Assembly: GCF_020832325.1 (NCBI RefSeq)
Contig: NZ_JAFIEU010000002.1
Coordinates: 62,001 to 126,000 of the forward strand
Reading direction: 5' to 3'
DNA length: 64,000 nucleotides
Source of the DNA: Lunatimonas sp.
Lineage (GTDB): Bacteria; Bacteroidota; Bacteroidia; Cytophagales; Cyclobacteriaceae
Part shown: one piece after another, positions 9,087-18,152 of the stretch
How positions within the stretch are numbered: the first letter of the stretch is position 1
Layout of the letters: each line of letters opens with the position of its first letter
The notes under the pieces: generated by a model
The model's database searches: none
The model's input: only the letters and a program-made list of their open reading frames with translations
What the model was told of the DNA's origin: nothing
Made by a program: the position numbers and the translations under genes

Positions 9087-9674
9087 TTAGGGTTTCGCCG
9101 GTAATTTGTCCAATTCATGTGTAAAAAGCCATGAGCGGATCATTTGCTCTCCGTATTCGGACAGGTAGGCCTCGGGATGAAATTGAATTCCAAGAATCGG
9201 GAGCTTCCGGTGGGCCATGGCCATAATTTCTCCTTTTTCCGTGGTGTATAGGGTTTGCAATTCCTCCGGTAGGTTTTTCAGCTCCAGCGAATGGTATCGG
9301 GTTACGCTAAAGCAGTCAGGCAACCCCTCGAAAGCAGGGTGGGTATGTTGCCGAAATACCCGACTTACTTTTCCATGCATGGGCCTTTCGCTGCGGACCA
9401 AGTCGGCGCCGAAAAACTGACCGATAGCCTGATGCCCCAAACATACCCCCAGTATGGGGATCTTGTCGTGGTAATAGGCTAAAATTTCCATCAAATTACC
9501 TGCTTTTTCTGGTGTCTCCGGGCCAGGAGATACGACTAGGGCAGAATAGTCTGTAAGGATGAGCTGATTTAACTTGACATCGTTTCGGACGATGGAAAGC
9601 GACACCCCTGTGCGGAGGAAATAATCCGCCAATATGTGAGAAAAGGAATCGAAATTGTCAATTAACAGAATCAC
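9087..9674 (-). CDS. pabA: Class I glutamine amidotransferase (aminodeoxychorismate/anthranilate synthase component II)
   Basis: Glutaminase subunit of 195 residues that passes ammonia to chorismate for folate (PabA) or tryptophan (TrpG) synthesis. It opens with ILLIDNFDSFSH. The nucleophile Cys is in PILGVCLGHQAIGQFFG, and the His and Glu of the triad are in ILGIQFHPEAYLSEYGEQ. The start is a GTG inside the end of cvpA (17-base overlap), and no better start exists because the motif begins at residue 2. No trp genes or pabB are adjacent, so the choice between folate and tryptophan is open. Confidence 0.9.
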   Translation of the reverse strand: MILLIDNFDSFSHILADYFLRTGVSLSIVRNDVKLNQLILTDYSALVVSPGPETPEKAGNLMEILAYYHDKIPILGVCLGHQAIGQFFGADLVRSERPMHGKVSRVFRQHTHPAFEGLPDCFSVTRYHSLELKNLPEELQTLYTTEKGEIMAMAHRKLPILGIQFHPEAYLSEYGEQMIRSWLFTHELDKLPAKP

Positions 9675-10203
9675 TTGCTCCGGAGTTTACCAGGTCTTTT
9701 ACCGCCGCCATGGTGGTTTCGATAATGGGCGTGTATTGGTCTAAGAGGCTGACGACGGTAGGGGCAATGGGCGTTAGGATGGGGTAGAGGACAGTACCTT
9801 CCATGAATCTCTCAGGGATTTTAAAATCAAATGCATGGGCTACCCACAAGAGCAGGCTGATCATCATCGCCCACTTAAATACGCCCAGTACCATTCCTGC
9901 AAAACTGTCGAAAGATCCCAATATCGTCAAATTCAAAGCCTGCTTTACCAAGTAGGCCAAGATTCGGATCACTGCTGTCACCACGAAGAAGATAATCAAA
10001 AAAGAGATAAACGGAAGCATAAACGTGAGACTTTCCACCCGTTCTGCCAACATAGCCGCCCCGATATGCATAAAACGGAAGGCCACTAAAAGGCCGAAAA
10101 AGAAGGCGATGATGGACAGTATGCCTATAAATAAGCCTTTCTTATATCCGCTATAGGCCCCCACCCCCAGCATGATGAGCAAGATGACATCAATGGTAGC
10201 CAA
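9658..10203 (-). CDS. cvpA: CvpA family inner-membrane protein
   Basis: Integral membrane protein of 181 residues with four hydrophobic segments (around 3-20, 25-45, 60-85, 100-125). It opens with IDVILLIMLGVGAYSGYKKGLF, the diagnostic start of CvpA, and contains GMVLGVFKWAMMISLLLW. E. coli CvpA is linked to colicin V production and bile or envelope stress; its molecular activity is unclear. It lies 3 bases after yqeY and overlaps pabA. Confidence 0.9.
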   Translation of the reverse strand: MATIDVILLIMLGVGAYSGYKKGLFIGILSIIAFFFGLLVAFRFMHIGAAMLAERVESLTFMLPFISFLIIFFVVTAVIRILAYLVKQALNLTILGSFDSFAGMVLGVFKWAMMISLLLWVAHAFDFKIPERFMEGTVLYPILTPIAPTVVSLLDQYTPIIETTMAAVKDLVNSGASDSVN

Positions 10204-10206
10204 TGC

Positions 10207-10659
10207 TTATGGGTTGAGGAGGGCTTTTACTGTTTGAGATATGGCCTTGCCATCGGCTTTTCCGGCCAATTTTTTGGTGGCAGCACCCATTACTTTTCCC
10301 ATGTCCTTTGGACCTTCGGCACCTACCTCAGCGATAATTGCTTGGAGTTCAGCTTCCAATTCTTGTTCACTGAGCTGTTTGGGAAGAAATTCGTTGATCA
10401 CCCCCAGTTCACTAAGCTCCAGATCTGCCAGGTCCTGACGCTTTTGTTGAAGGAAAATCTCTGCGGAGTCTTTGCGCTGCTTGGCCGCTTTGGTAAGGAT
10501 TTTGAGTTCTTCCTCCTCACTGATTCCCTTATCACCGCCCTCCTTGGTTTCTTCGAGGAGTATCAGCGATTTGATGGCACGCAGTGCACGTAGCCTGTCC
10601 CGCTCCTTGGCGAGCATGGCTTTCTTGATTTCCTCTTCGATTTTCAGTTTAAGGCTCAT
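10207..10659 (-). CDS. GatB/YqeY domain protein
   Basis: 150-residue YqeY family protein (LKLKIEEEIKKAMLAKERDRLRALRAIKSLI ... MGKVMGAATKKLAGKADGKAIS). The fold is related to the tail domain of the GatB amidotransferase subunit, which contacts tRNA. The stand-alone protein may act in tRNA-dependent amidation, but this is unproven. It is the first gene of the yqeY-cvpA-pabA unit and is divergent from pdxJ. Confidence 0.92.
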   Translation of the reverse strand: MSLKLKIEEEIKKAMLAKERDRLRALRAIKSLILLEETKEGGDKGISEEEELKILTKAAKQRKDSAEIFLQQKRQDLADLELSELGVINEFLPKQLSEQELEAELQAIIAEVGAEGPKDMGKVMGAATKKLAGKADGKAISQTVKALLNP

Positions 10660-10769
10660 GGTCTAGATGTTTAGGTTTATTTGGTCTTTGCCAACACATT
10701 TTAAAAAACAAATTTGAAGGCCTCCATGGATTTGCCAAGAAACCAAACGAAATATCGCCGGTTGTGGTT

Positions 10770-10777
10770 TATCTTTG
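10770..10777 (+). promoter_or_regulatory. Candidate -7 element of pdxJ
   Basis: TATCTTTG matches the Bacteroidota -7 consensus TAnnTTTG and ends 38 bases before the pdxJ ATG. A clear -33 TTTG at the right spacing is not seen. Confidence 0.5.
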
Positions 10778-10815
10778 AGGCAGCTTTACCACAAAATTAA
10801 CGTTTAATTAGACAC

Positions 10816-11538
10816 ATGACGAAATTAAGTGTGAATATTAATAAAATCGCCACATTGAGAAACGCCCGCGGAGCCAATAACCCGGACGTGGTCAAAGTGG
10901 CCTTGGATGCAGAGCGTTTTGGTGCCCAGGGTATCACTGTGCATCCACGCCCAGATGAGCGGCACATCCGCTACGATGACGTGCTTGCCTTGCGCGAGGT
11001 GGTCACAACCGAATTCAACATCGAGGGGTACCCGGATAAGCGGTATATGGAGTTGGTGCGGTTGACCAAGCCAGCACAGGCTACTTTGGTGCCGGATCCA
11101 CCGGAGGCGATTACCTCCAATACCGGTTGGGATACTATTGCCCACCAGGCCCTGCTCAAAGATATCATTGCCGAGCTGCATGAATACGGGGTGCGCACGT
11201 CGATTTTTATCAACCCGGAGCCCCGCTATTTCGAGCCGGCAAAGGATACAGGTACCGACCGGGTGGAACTCTACACGGAACCCTATGCCAGCCACTACCA
11301 CCAAGATAGGGACGCCGCGGTGCGCCCCTATGTGGAGGTGGCCAAGTTGGCACGCGAGCTGGGTCTGGGATTGAACGCCGGACACGACTTGGACCTGCAC
11401 AATCTGGCCTTCCTAAAGCAGCAAATCCCCTGGCTTGATGAGGTATCCATTGGCCATGCGCTGATCTGCGATGCGCTATACTACGGTCTAGAGAATACCA
11501 TTCAGATGTACCGCAGGCAGCTAGAGCTACAGGCTTAG
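10816..11538 (+). CDS. pdxJ: Pyridoxine 5'-phosphate synthase
   Basis: PdxJ of 240 residues, the usual length. It condenses 1-deoxyxylulose 5-phosphate with 3-amino-2-oxopropyl phosphate to give pyridoxine 5'-phosphate in the DXP-dependent B6 pathway. TIM-barrel motifs present: [16 protein letters not shown] at the start, [45 protein letters not shown], and the phosphate-binding end GLNAGHDL ... [13 protein letters not shown]. No pdxA or dxs is adjacent. Confidence 0.97.
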   Translation: MTKLSVNINKIATLRNARGANNPDVVKVALDAERFGAQGITVHPRPDERHIRYDDVLALREVVTTEFNIEGYPDKRYMELVRLTKPAQATLVPDPPEAITSNTGWDTIAHQALLKDIIAELHEYGVRTSIFINPEPRYFEPAKDTGTDRVELYTEPYASHYHQDRDAAVRPYVEVAKLARELGLGLNAGHDLDLHNLAFLKQQIPWLDEVSIGHALICDALYYGLENTIQMYRRQLELQA

Positions 11539-11574
11539 CAGATTGTTGATAGTAGATGCAAAAAAAGAGATAGT

Positions 11575-12333
11575 ATGCTATTGAATTTTCGAAAAGCGGG
11601 TGAGGGCAAGCCTCTAGTCATTTTGCACGGGCTGTTTGGGTCGGCCGATAACTGGATGGGCATTGCCAAAGACCTATCCCAACACTATACCCTTTACCTG
11701 GTGGATCAGCGTAATCACGGCGACTCACCGCATTCAGACGAATGGAATTATGCCGTGATGGCGGATGATCTGAAGGAACTGCTGGATGGGGAGGGCCTGG
11801 ATACCGTGTACCTGATGGGGCATTCCATGGGGGGCAAGACGGCGATGAACTTTGCGCTGAAGTATCCGGAGCGTGTAGCAAAGCTTGTAGTGGCCGACAT
11901 TGCCCCTCGCTACTATCCCGTACATCATGCCACCATCCTCGAAGGGCTGAACAGCCTGGATTTTGACCAGATAAGTTCCCGGAAGGAAGCCGACGATCAA
12001 CTGGCCAAGTTCATCTCGGAGCTGGGCATACGGCAGTTTCTCCTCAAAAGTCTGACCCGGGTAGATGGCAAATTTGCCTGGAAGATAAACCTGCCCGTCA
12101 TCACTGAAAAAATCGAAATTGTGGGCGAAGCCTTGCAGGGCGAGCGGACTTTTGAAGGACCTACGCTATTTATGGGCGGGGAAAACTCCAAGTATATACA
12201 GGAAAAGGACCGGGAGGACATGGAGCGGTTTTTTCCCGGACATCACCTGATTTTCATCAAGAAAGCCGGCCATTGGCTGCATGCGGAGCAGCCGGAAGCT
12301 GTGGTAGAAACGTTGAAAGCGTTTTTGGGGTAG
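11575..12333 (+). CDS. Alpha/beta-fold hydrolase (YbfF-like esterase)
   Basis: Serine hydrolase of 252 residues. The oxyanion motif ILHGLFGSADNW is near residue 17. The nucleophile elbow is GHSMGG (about residues 82-87). A lid region precedes the acid (probably in the LFMGGENS stretch), and the catalytic His is in KKAGHWLHAEQPE near residue 235. The layout is that of the YbfF/ABHD11 thioesterase-esterase group. It lies 36 bases downstream of pdxJ and may be cotranscribed; the substrate is unknown. Confidence 0.88.
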   Translation: MLLNFRKAGEGKPLVILHGLFGSADNWMGIAKDLSQHYTLYLVDQRNHGDSPHSDEWNYAVMADDLKELLDGEGLDTVYLMGHSMGGKTAMNFALKYPERVAKLVVADIAPRYYPVHHATILEGLNSLDFDQISSRKEADDQLAKFISELGIRQFLLKSLTRVDGKFAWKINLPVITEKIEIVGEALQGERTFEGPTLFMGGENSKYIQEKDREDMERFFPGHHLIFIKKAGHWLHAEQPEAVVETLKAFLG

Positions 12334-12394
12334 AGCAACCTAAATAATTGGTTTTATCTAATATTTTAGGTAATTTTAGATAAAATCTTTCTCT

Positions 12395-13528
12395 ATGGTA
12401 TTTAATGGTGTCCGTTATTTTCCAATAGTATTGGCTGCTATTTTATCCTGTGGCAGTCCAATCGAAGATTCAGGGAAATTAATTACTTTAAGGGAAAGCC
12501 CCACGCCACTTGCCCTTGAGGAGTATTTCTACCATCCAAGTGCGTATGTGTTAGCGGGTGATGCTGAAGTAGGTAGCCGCCATACAGTATTTGTCACAGA
12601 GGAAAAAGTAGTACTGGTTGATCAATACGATCGTGTGGATGTTTCCGTGGTTTCTCTAGACGGAGTGGGGGTAGTGAAGCGGTCTTTTTATGGGGAAGGG
12701 CCAGAAGACTATATAGAGATCACCGCAGCTCAGGTCTATAATGAAGAAATTTACCTATGGATTAATAACAGACAGCAGCTGGATGTTTATGGAATGGACC
12801 TTGGCTTCCGGAGGCGAATTCCGGTCGAACTATCGGCGGGCAGTTTGCTCATAAATGACGAGGGGTTGTTTTTTTATCGTGCTTGGTACGATCCATCCAC
12901 CCCAGCCAAGTTTTCCAGGGTAACCCATGATGGAAAATTAATAGAGGTTTACGCTTATGAGCAGGAAGAACGCTGGCTACCGCCCATTTCTGGTGACATG
13001 TTGGTTCCACTCACTTCAAAATCACTGCTCCAGTATCATCCTTCATCGGATTCGATTTTCTGCATCCAGGCAACGAAGTCTACGGCCTTCCAGATCGACT
13101 TTAACGGACAGTTTTTGAACGCGGCACACATCAGGGATCTACATCCCCTCGAACAACTAAAATACGTCAATGGATTTGAGGGATATCGGACACTGCAATC
13201 CGGTATTAGGCTTAGCAACAATGAAGTACTTTTCTCCCTTAGCTATCAATCCAAGCCTTATCACCTTCTGATTGACCTAGACGGAAAAACAGCTACCCGC
13301 TATAGCCAATTAGTAATGGAGGGTTTCTCTCTACCACAAAATATACGTTTTTTGGGAAGCAATGAAAAGGGAGCCTGGTTTATGATGGCAATGACAACTT
13401 GGGAGATGAGTGGCATGCAGTCTAAAGTCTCACCTACCATTGTTCCCCATGGTGGAGCTATCGACCAAGAATCGTCGGTATTAGTTTATTTGCCGTATAA
13501 GCGATTGGCATTTACTTGTGTTAGCTAA
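12395..13528 (+). CDS. Putative lipoprotein with beta-propeller-like body
   Basis: 377 residues. The N-terminus carries a lipoprotein signal with lipobox-like LAAILSCGS (Cys near 19), so it is predicted to be anchored to a membrane. The body has repeated short strands with DG/DL turns (VVSLDGVGVVK, VTHDGKLIEVYA, LIDLDGKTATRY), resembling the six-bladed propeller lipoproteins (BF3164/DUF4221-like) common in Bacteroidota. The exact family was not recognised. The surrounding DNA is more AT-rich than pdxJ and its neighbours. It is probably monocistronic. Confidence 0.7.
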   Translation: MVFNGVRYFPIVLAAILSCGSPIEDSGKLITLRESPTPLALEEYFYHPSAYVLAGDAEVGSRHTVFVTEEKVVLVDQYDRVDVSVVSLDGVGVVKRSFYGEGPEDYIEITAAQVYNEEIYLWINNRQQLDVYGMDLGFRRRIPVELSAGSLLINDEGLFFYRAWYDPSTPAKFSRVTHDGKLIEVYAYEQEERWLPPISGDMLVPLTSKSLLQYHPSSDSIFCIQATKSTAFQIDFNGQFLNAAHIRDLHPLEQLKYVNGFEGYRTLQSGIRLSNNEVLFSLSYQSKPYHLLIDLDGKTATRYSQLVMEGFSLPQNIRFLGSNEKGAWFMMAMTTWEMSGMQSKVSPTIVPHGGAIDQESSVLVYLPYKRLAFTCVS

Positions 13529-13566
13529 TTGTGAGGTTTGGCTTGTCTGCATGGGTATTTCGTGAT

Positions 13567-13800
13567 TTATCCGCTTACCTTCCTCCACAGATACAACAGC
13601 AGGGTTAGCAGCACGCTGACCAATATGGAGGTACCCAGCGGAAAATAGAAAGTGAAGTTTTCCCTTTTGATCACGATATCGCCGGGCAGCGATTTAAACC
13701 CTCCCCACTTGGGAAGCAGCCAGAGCAGAAACCCCGCTGCGGCCAAAAGCAGTCCGGCAAATATCAGTATCTTTGCCACTTGTCCGGTTCCATGTTCCAT
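13567..13800 (-). CDS. DUF2905 small membrane protein
   Basis: About 77 residues with two transmembrane helices. Between them is the family signature GGFKSLPGDIVIKRENFTFYFPLG. The track starts at a TTG at 13806, but the in-frame ATG at 13800 is preferred. Its start codon lies 11 bases from that of the divergent RsmI-like gene. Function unknown. Confidence 0.88.
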   Translation of the reverse strand: MEHGTGQVAKILIFAGLLLAAAGFLLWLLPKWGGFKSLPGDIVIKRENFTFYFPLGTSILVSVLLTLLLYLWRKVSG

Positions 13801-13811
13801 ACCCAAAAATA

Positions 13812-14528
13812 ATGCATTCCCACGGAAAACTCTACCTCATCCCCAATGTACTGGCCGAAGGCACGGCGCCTCAGGTGATAACGCCTCAGGTGAAGGAGGT
13901 AGTATCCCATACTACCCATTATTTGGTGGAGAATTTCCGTACCGTACGGCGCTACATCAGCAGCCTTCAGCTCGGAGTGGATATTGGTACGCTACAGATG
14001 TCCCTGCTGGATAAAAATTCGTCCGAATCCCAATTGGCAGAACTGATGGATCCTCTCTTCAAGGGCCATGACATGGGCGTGATTTCGGAGGCGGGCTGTC
14101 CGGGCATAGCGGATCCCGGAGCCTTGGCAGTGGCCTATGCGCACCGAAAGGGTATTCAAGTAGTACCCATTCCTGGACCTTCGTCCATTTTTCTGGCATT
14201 GATGGGGTCGGGTTTTAGTGGACAGGCTTTTGCCTTTCACGGATACCTTCCCATAGACAAAAAGGAGCGGGCGGCAGCCATCCGCCATCTGGAATCCACC
14301 GCCCGCAAGGATCAAAGCACGCAGATTTTTATGGAGACCCCCTTTCGCAATCAGCAGCTTGCGGAGGATCTGCTTCGGCACTTACAGCCCACTACCCTGC
14401 TATGCATAGGAAAAAACCTCACCGCTACGGATGAGGAAATCCTCACCCTGTCGGTTAGTGCATGGAAAAGTAAGGGGTTGCCTTCCCTACACAAAATTCC
14501 TACGGTATTCTTGCTATCTGTATCCTAA
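13812..14528 (+). CDS. SAM-dependent methyltransferase, RsmI-like tetrapyrrole-methylase fold
   Basis: About 238 residues when started at the ATG at 13812 (MHSHGKLYLIPNVLAEGT). The longer ORF start at 13773 would run through the divergent DUF2905 start and adds non-family sequence. Motifs: MGVISEAGCPGIADPGA and VVPIPGPSSIFLALMGSG, characteristic of RsmI-type 16S rRNA ribose methylation enzymes (C1402) and related proteins. It is shorter than E. coli RsmI and belongs to the compact Bacteroidota branch, so rRNA methylation is a family-based guess. Confidence 0.85.
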   Translation: MHSHGKLYLIPNVLAEGTAPQVITPQVKEVVSHTTHYLVENFRTVRRYISSLQLGVDIGTLQMSLLDKNSSESQLAELMDPLFKGHDMGVISEAGCPGIADPGALAVAYAHRKGIQVVPIPGPSSIFLALMGSGFSGQAFAFHGYLPIDKKERAAAIRHLESTARKDQSTQIFMETPFRNQQLAEDLLRHLQPTTLLCIGKNLTATDEEILTLSVSAWKSKGLPSLHKIPTVFLLSVS

Positions 14529-14550
14529 AATCTCCATCTAGACCTTGCCT

Positions 14551-15894
14551 CTACGCCTTCTTGGCCAGTGGTTTGAGCGATGTCAAGTCGGCTATTTTTA
14601 CGATTTTTCCGGTTTCGATACTTTGTCGGGCCGCTATTCCGATCAACGCCGACATGGCCCCGTCTCTGGAACCTGCAGACTGCTTAAACCGATCCGGGCT
14701 ATCCGGAAACCGAAAGATTTTGTCTTTCAACCGAGGGTCAGATCCTCCATGTCCACCGGATTGGGGGATTACTTGAATCGTTTTGACGTGACCAAAAAGG
14801 TTGGTAATCACGATTTCTTGGTAGGGAGGCACGCCCGTAGGCATGGAAGATTTGATCCAGGCATCCAGTCTGCCTTTGGTGCCATTGATCGCTACCCGGA
14901 AGCCTTCGTAGGGGGAGAAAGCCGTGAGGGAGTAGTTTACGGGCACCCCATTGGCATACCGGTACTGCACGGCCATGGTGTCATAAATATCAATTTCCTT
15001 TCGGAAAACACATCCATCCCGCAGGTAGCCATCGTGCTTTTCATGATCTACGTACAGGCTCATCGCTCCACGGTCTTTGGTGATGTCCCAATAGAAATTG
15101 CAGGAGGATTTATGCGGGCAGGGCCGGCAATGGGTGTGGTGGATAGGACTGTTTTTTTGTCCATAAAAATCCAGGGAACCGTACGCAAACACCTCTTCGG
15201 GTTCCGAGTCCATCCAGTAATTCAGCGTATCGAAATGATGCGTGGCTTTGTGCACCAAGAGGGTGCCGCCAAACTGTCGCTCTCCGTGCCATCGCCTGAA
15301 ATAGCTGGCGCCATGGCTGGTATCGAGGTACCAGTTCAGATCCACGGATTTGATGTCTCCTATTTCACCGTTACGAAGTAGTTCCCAGATTTCCTCCACA
15401 TAGGGTGTGTAGCGCATGTTGAAGGTGACGATTACTTTGTTGCCGGTTCGCTTTTCGGCTTCAAAGATGGCCTCGCACTTCTCGGCATCGGTAGTCATGG
15501 GCTTTTCGGAGATCACACGCAGGCCAGCCTCCAGACCCTTGATGATAAATTCGTGGTGGGTAGAATCTGTGGTAGTAACGATGAGGGTATCCGGTTTGGC
15601 CTCTCTGAGCATTTTATCAAAGTCCGTGTATACGGGGCAGGCCACTTTCATCTGATTTTTTGCGTAAGCCACCCTGCCCGGGTTGATATCACACAGCCCG
15701 ACGAATTCGACGATATCGCTGTAGGCTTCTACAACGGAAGTGCCCCACATGCCTATGCCTCTACCACCCGTGCCTACCATGGCAAGTCGTTGTTTTTCCC
15801 GGCGGTAACTGTATCCGGTCAAGGGGGATAAAAGGCTCCCCGCGGCGAGTAAGCCAGTATGCTGAATGAATTTCCTTCTATTTAATGCTTCCAT
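14551..15894 (-). CDS. Gfo/Idh/MocA family oxidoreductase, Tat-exported
   Basis: NAD(P)-dependent sugar or inositol dehydrogenase-like protein, about 447 residues. The preferred start is the ATG at 15894, giving MEALNRRKFIQHTGLLAAGS, a twin-arginine signal; the track start 29 codons earlier adds unrelated sequence. The dinucleotide motif is VGTGGRGIGMWG. The family lysine is in RVISEKPMTT. A conserved HTHCRPCPHKSSCNFYW cysteine cluster lies near residue 270, seen in the secreted Bacteroidota branch. It probably acts in the periplasm on glycosides or sugars. It stands alone and is convergent with the methyltransferase gene. Confidence 0.9.
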   Translation of the reverse strand: MEALNRRKFIQHTGLLAAGSLLSPLTGYSYRREKQRLAMVGTGGRGIGMWGTSVVEAYSDIVEFVGLCDINPGRVAYAKNQMKVACPVYTDFDKMLREAKPDTLIVTTTDSTHHEFIIKGLEAGLRVISEKPMTTDAEKCEAIFEAEKRTGNKVIVTFNMRYTPYVEEIWELLRNGEIGDIKSVDLNWYLDTSHGASYFRRWHGERQFGGTLLVHKATHHFDTLNYWMDSEPEEVFAYGSLDFYGQKNSPIHHTHCRPCPHKSSCNFYWDITKDRGAMSLYVDHEKHDGYLRDGCVFRKEIDIYDTMAVQYRYANGVPVNYSLTAFSPYEGFRVAINGTKGRLDAWIKSSMPTGVPPYQEIVITNLFGHVKTIQVIPQSGGHGGSDPRLKDKIFRFPDSPDRFKQSAGSRDGAMSALIGIAARQSIETGKIVKIADLTSLKPLAKKA

Positions 15895-16131
15895 GGAGGT
15901 TGGGGTTATTTCGTTAAAGGGTTGTATTGTTATGCGGATCTGCAGGACTTGGTGATTGTTTGCCCGTGATTTATGATTCACACTACTATTTAAGCATTTT
16001 CAGGCAAAAAAGGATGTGGGTGGTCTGTTTTCTCCTCGACAAGTGATAAACGGCATAGAGTCCCTTCGAAAACCCACTAGCTAGCCTATCACCCAGTCAA
16101 TCCATTGCCCAATAAAAATATCTCGAGCGAG

Positions 16132-16794
16132 CTATGGCTTCTGTAAAAAGTAGTACCGTATACCCAATGTGGGCTGGTCCATCATGCCTTTAATTCCCAA
16201 ACGATAGCCGGTAACTTCTCCTTCACCTTGTGAAGATCTGCTTGAGTTTTTCATCCTCGCGAGGTCTCCTTGTTGAAAAATCAGCTCTATGCTCCATCGG
16301 GGATTTGGGAAGTAGATGATGCCGCCTTCGGCAAAGACCCCCATGTCCCGCTTTCGTTCTACGGTCTCTTCCTGTAGCGGAGAGCCCATGAGCAAATACA
16401 ATTCTTCGTTTTCATGCTGGTAAAAAGCACCCAAGGTGCCTAGAAGGTAAAATTTTTCCGCGACTTGCACGTGTTTCCGGATTCCCGAAAACACCCTAAA
16501 ATCTCTAATCAATCGCTCATTTGGATTGCCGTCAATAAACGACCATTCTTGTGTCCGCCTGTTTGCAGTAGCCCCCGTTATCATGGCGAGGCCATCCCGG
16601 AAAAAGTACGAATAGGAAGGAGTGATTCGCAATGAACCGAAATTTGCACCGCCGACTTCCCAAGAATCTTTGAAGGTGCCACCTGAGAAATCAAGTCCCA
16701 GGGAGTGGGTTCCTTTCTCCAGCTGAGAGAATACAGCCTGCGAGTAGACCATCAGGATGGCAATGAAAAGGGTTGATTTATAGAGCCTGTTCAT
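16132..16794 (-). CDS. Outer-membrane beta-barrel protein
   Basis: 220-residue predicted small porin-like barrel. It has a signal peptide (MNRLYKSTLFIAILMVYSQAVFSQ), then eight or so amphipathic strands with alternating aromatic residues (SLRITPSYSYFFRDGLAM, YLLGTLGAFYQHE), ending in LGIRYYFLQKP. It starts 4 bases inside the end of the upstream barrel gene (ATGA overlap), so the two are cotranscribed relatives. No specific transport function can be read. Confidence 0.8.
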   Translation of the reverse strand: MNRLYKSTLFIAILMVYSQAVFSQLEKGTHSLGLDFSGGTFKDSWEVGGANFGSLRITPSYSYFFRDGLAMITGATANRRTQEWSFIDGNPNERLIRDFRVFSGIRKHVQVAEKFYLLGTLGAFYQHENEELYLLMGSPLQEETVERKRDMGVFAEGGIIYFPNPRWSIELIFQQGDLARMKNSSRSSQGEGEVTGYRLGIKGMMDQPTLGIRYYFLQKP

Positions 16795-17374
16795 TGGTTT
16801 TTCCGGGTAAAGATATAGGCAACGGTAACAAACCCTGAATTGGAAACGTTGGCTGTTAACTGCCGGGTTGTATTTTTACTCGTCGTGCTGATGGCTGTAT
16901 TTACCAATCGGTAATCCAAGGAGCCCAAGGAAAGATCAAACATCCACCGTAGTGTGGGACGGTAAGTCATTCCAGGTGAAAAGCGTAGAGAAAGATCGTT
17001 GAATTTGTATTCATCACTCAGGTTGGTGAGGTAAACCATCGAGGGGCCAAACTGAAAAAAGAGCTTGTCGGTAATGCTGACATACCTTCTGTAAAAAAGT
17101 GAGACTCCACCGGAATGCCTGGCATAGGTACTGGATAGACCACTGTTGATGCTGAGAACCGGAGAAATACCCAAGGCGTCTTGTGACGACGAAAAAAAAC
17201 CGATCGAAGGTTGCAATCCGAATATAGTGCGGGTTTGGGAATTGGTCGCAGTGTACACATCCAAGTTTATCCCGCCTCCGAGAAATGTCCCCCTTTGGCA
17301 AACTGGGCATAGGAGGCCGATAGTGGAGCCAAAAAAAGGAAGGACAGAAAAAGGGATCCGATAAGCTGTTTCAT
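16791..17374 (-). pseudogene. Outer-membrane beta-barrel gene with a frameshift after the signal peptide
   Basis: The track lists only 16791..17264 starting at a TTG. Reading upstream on the minus strand, an ATG at 17374 opens a clear signal peptide (MKQLIGSLFLSFLFLAPLSA, then SYAQFAKGG) that runs into a stop. The downstream frame continues naturally as GTFLGGGINLDVYTATNSQ. The two frames join if the C5 run at 17289-17293 (G5 on the coding strand) had one more base. The body is a barrel protein like its downstream neighbour (ends GFVTVAYIFTRKNQ). This is either a real 1-base deletion that prevents export or a homopolymer sequencing error. Confidence 0.8.
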
Positions 17375-17537
17375 AAACTGAATTTTAATGGAGGTAAAAA
17401 GTCTTATCCCCAGATACCTAACCTACGGGTATAAATTCAAAAGGGTTACATAATTACTAAAATATTAGTGAGTAATTTGTCTTGGGCTAACTGTGGTCGA
17501 AATTTCCGATTTCGCCTTTTTTGTTCGATTTTCGGCC

Positions 17538-18152
17538 ATGGATTGGTTCATGGAAGGGCTTCAGGCCGGAATTGCGGAAATGTCTTGGTTAGAGGCCGTG
17601 GCGGTATTTTTTGGATTGGCATCGGTGTTTTATTCGATGAAGGAGAATATACTGGTGTTTCCGACGGGGATTGTCAGTACGTTGATTTATGTGTGGATCT
17701 GCCTTCAAGTGAAGCTGTATGCAGACATGGGGATCAATGCCTATTATTTCAGCATGTCAATTTATGGTTGGTATGTTTGGTCTAGGCCCAAGCCGGGCAG
17801 TGACCGGCTACCCGTTACCTGGTTGAGCAGGAAGGGAATTTTGAATTCCGTACTGCTACTGGTAGGTTCGTATGTGGTATTATATGTTGTGCTGGTCACT
17901 TTTACCGATAGCGATGTACCCCAGTGGGACTCCTTTACCACTGCTACGGCCTTTGTGGGCATGTGGCTGATGGCCAAGAAAAAGGTGGAGAATTGGATAG
18001 CCTGGATTATCACGGATTTGGTATCCGTACCTCTTTATTTGTACAAGGGGTTGGTGCTTACCTCTTTTCAGTTTTTGGTGTTCACGGTCTTGGCAGTAAT
18101 TGGCCTATTGGCCTGGAAAAAGTCTGCAAAGCAAGTATCTGCCCATGCTTAA
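17538..18152 (+). CDS. pnuC: Nicotinamide riboside transporter PnuC
   Basis: Membrane protein of about 204 residues with seven hydrophobic segments. Motifs include WLEAVAVFFGLASVFYSMKENI, FPTGIVSTLIYVWICLQVKLYADMG, INAYYFSMSIYGWYVW and a C-terminal KKVENWIAWIITDLVSVPLY, all diagnostic of PnuC. It takes up nicotinamide riboside. The ATG at 17538 is preferred to the GTG at 17493. Its last 8 bases overlap the following NadR-like kinase gene, which phosphorylates the imported riboside, so the pair is a salvage operon. No TPP riboswitch was recognised upstream, and the partner kinase argues for nicotinamide riboside rather than thiamine (PnuT). Confidence 0.92.
   Translation: MDWFMEGLQAGIAEMSWLEAVAVFFGLASVFYSMKENILVFPTGIVSTLIYVWICLQVKLYADMGINAYYFSMSIYGWYVWSRPKPGSDRLPVTWLSRKGILNSVLLLVGSYVVLYVVLVTFTDSDVPQWDSFTTATAFVGMWLMAKKKVENWIAWIITDLVSVPLYLYKGLVLTSFQFLVFTVLAVIGLLAWKKSAKQVSAHA

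Noticed and set aside
10825-11400. 191-residue minus-strand ORF
   Set aside because: Antisense shadow of pdxJ.
14545-15381. 278-residue plus-strand ORF
   Set aside because: Antisense shadow of the Gfo/Idh/MocA gene, which has clear family motifs.
17400-17537. TPP or NAD-related riboswitch upstream of pnuC
   Set aside because: No recognisable conserved core; the leader is short and AT-rich.
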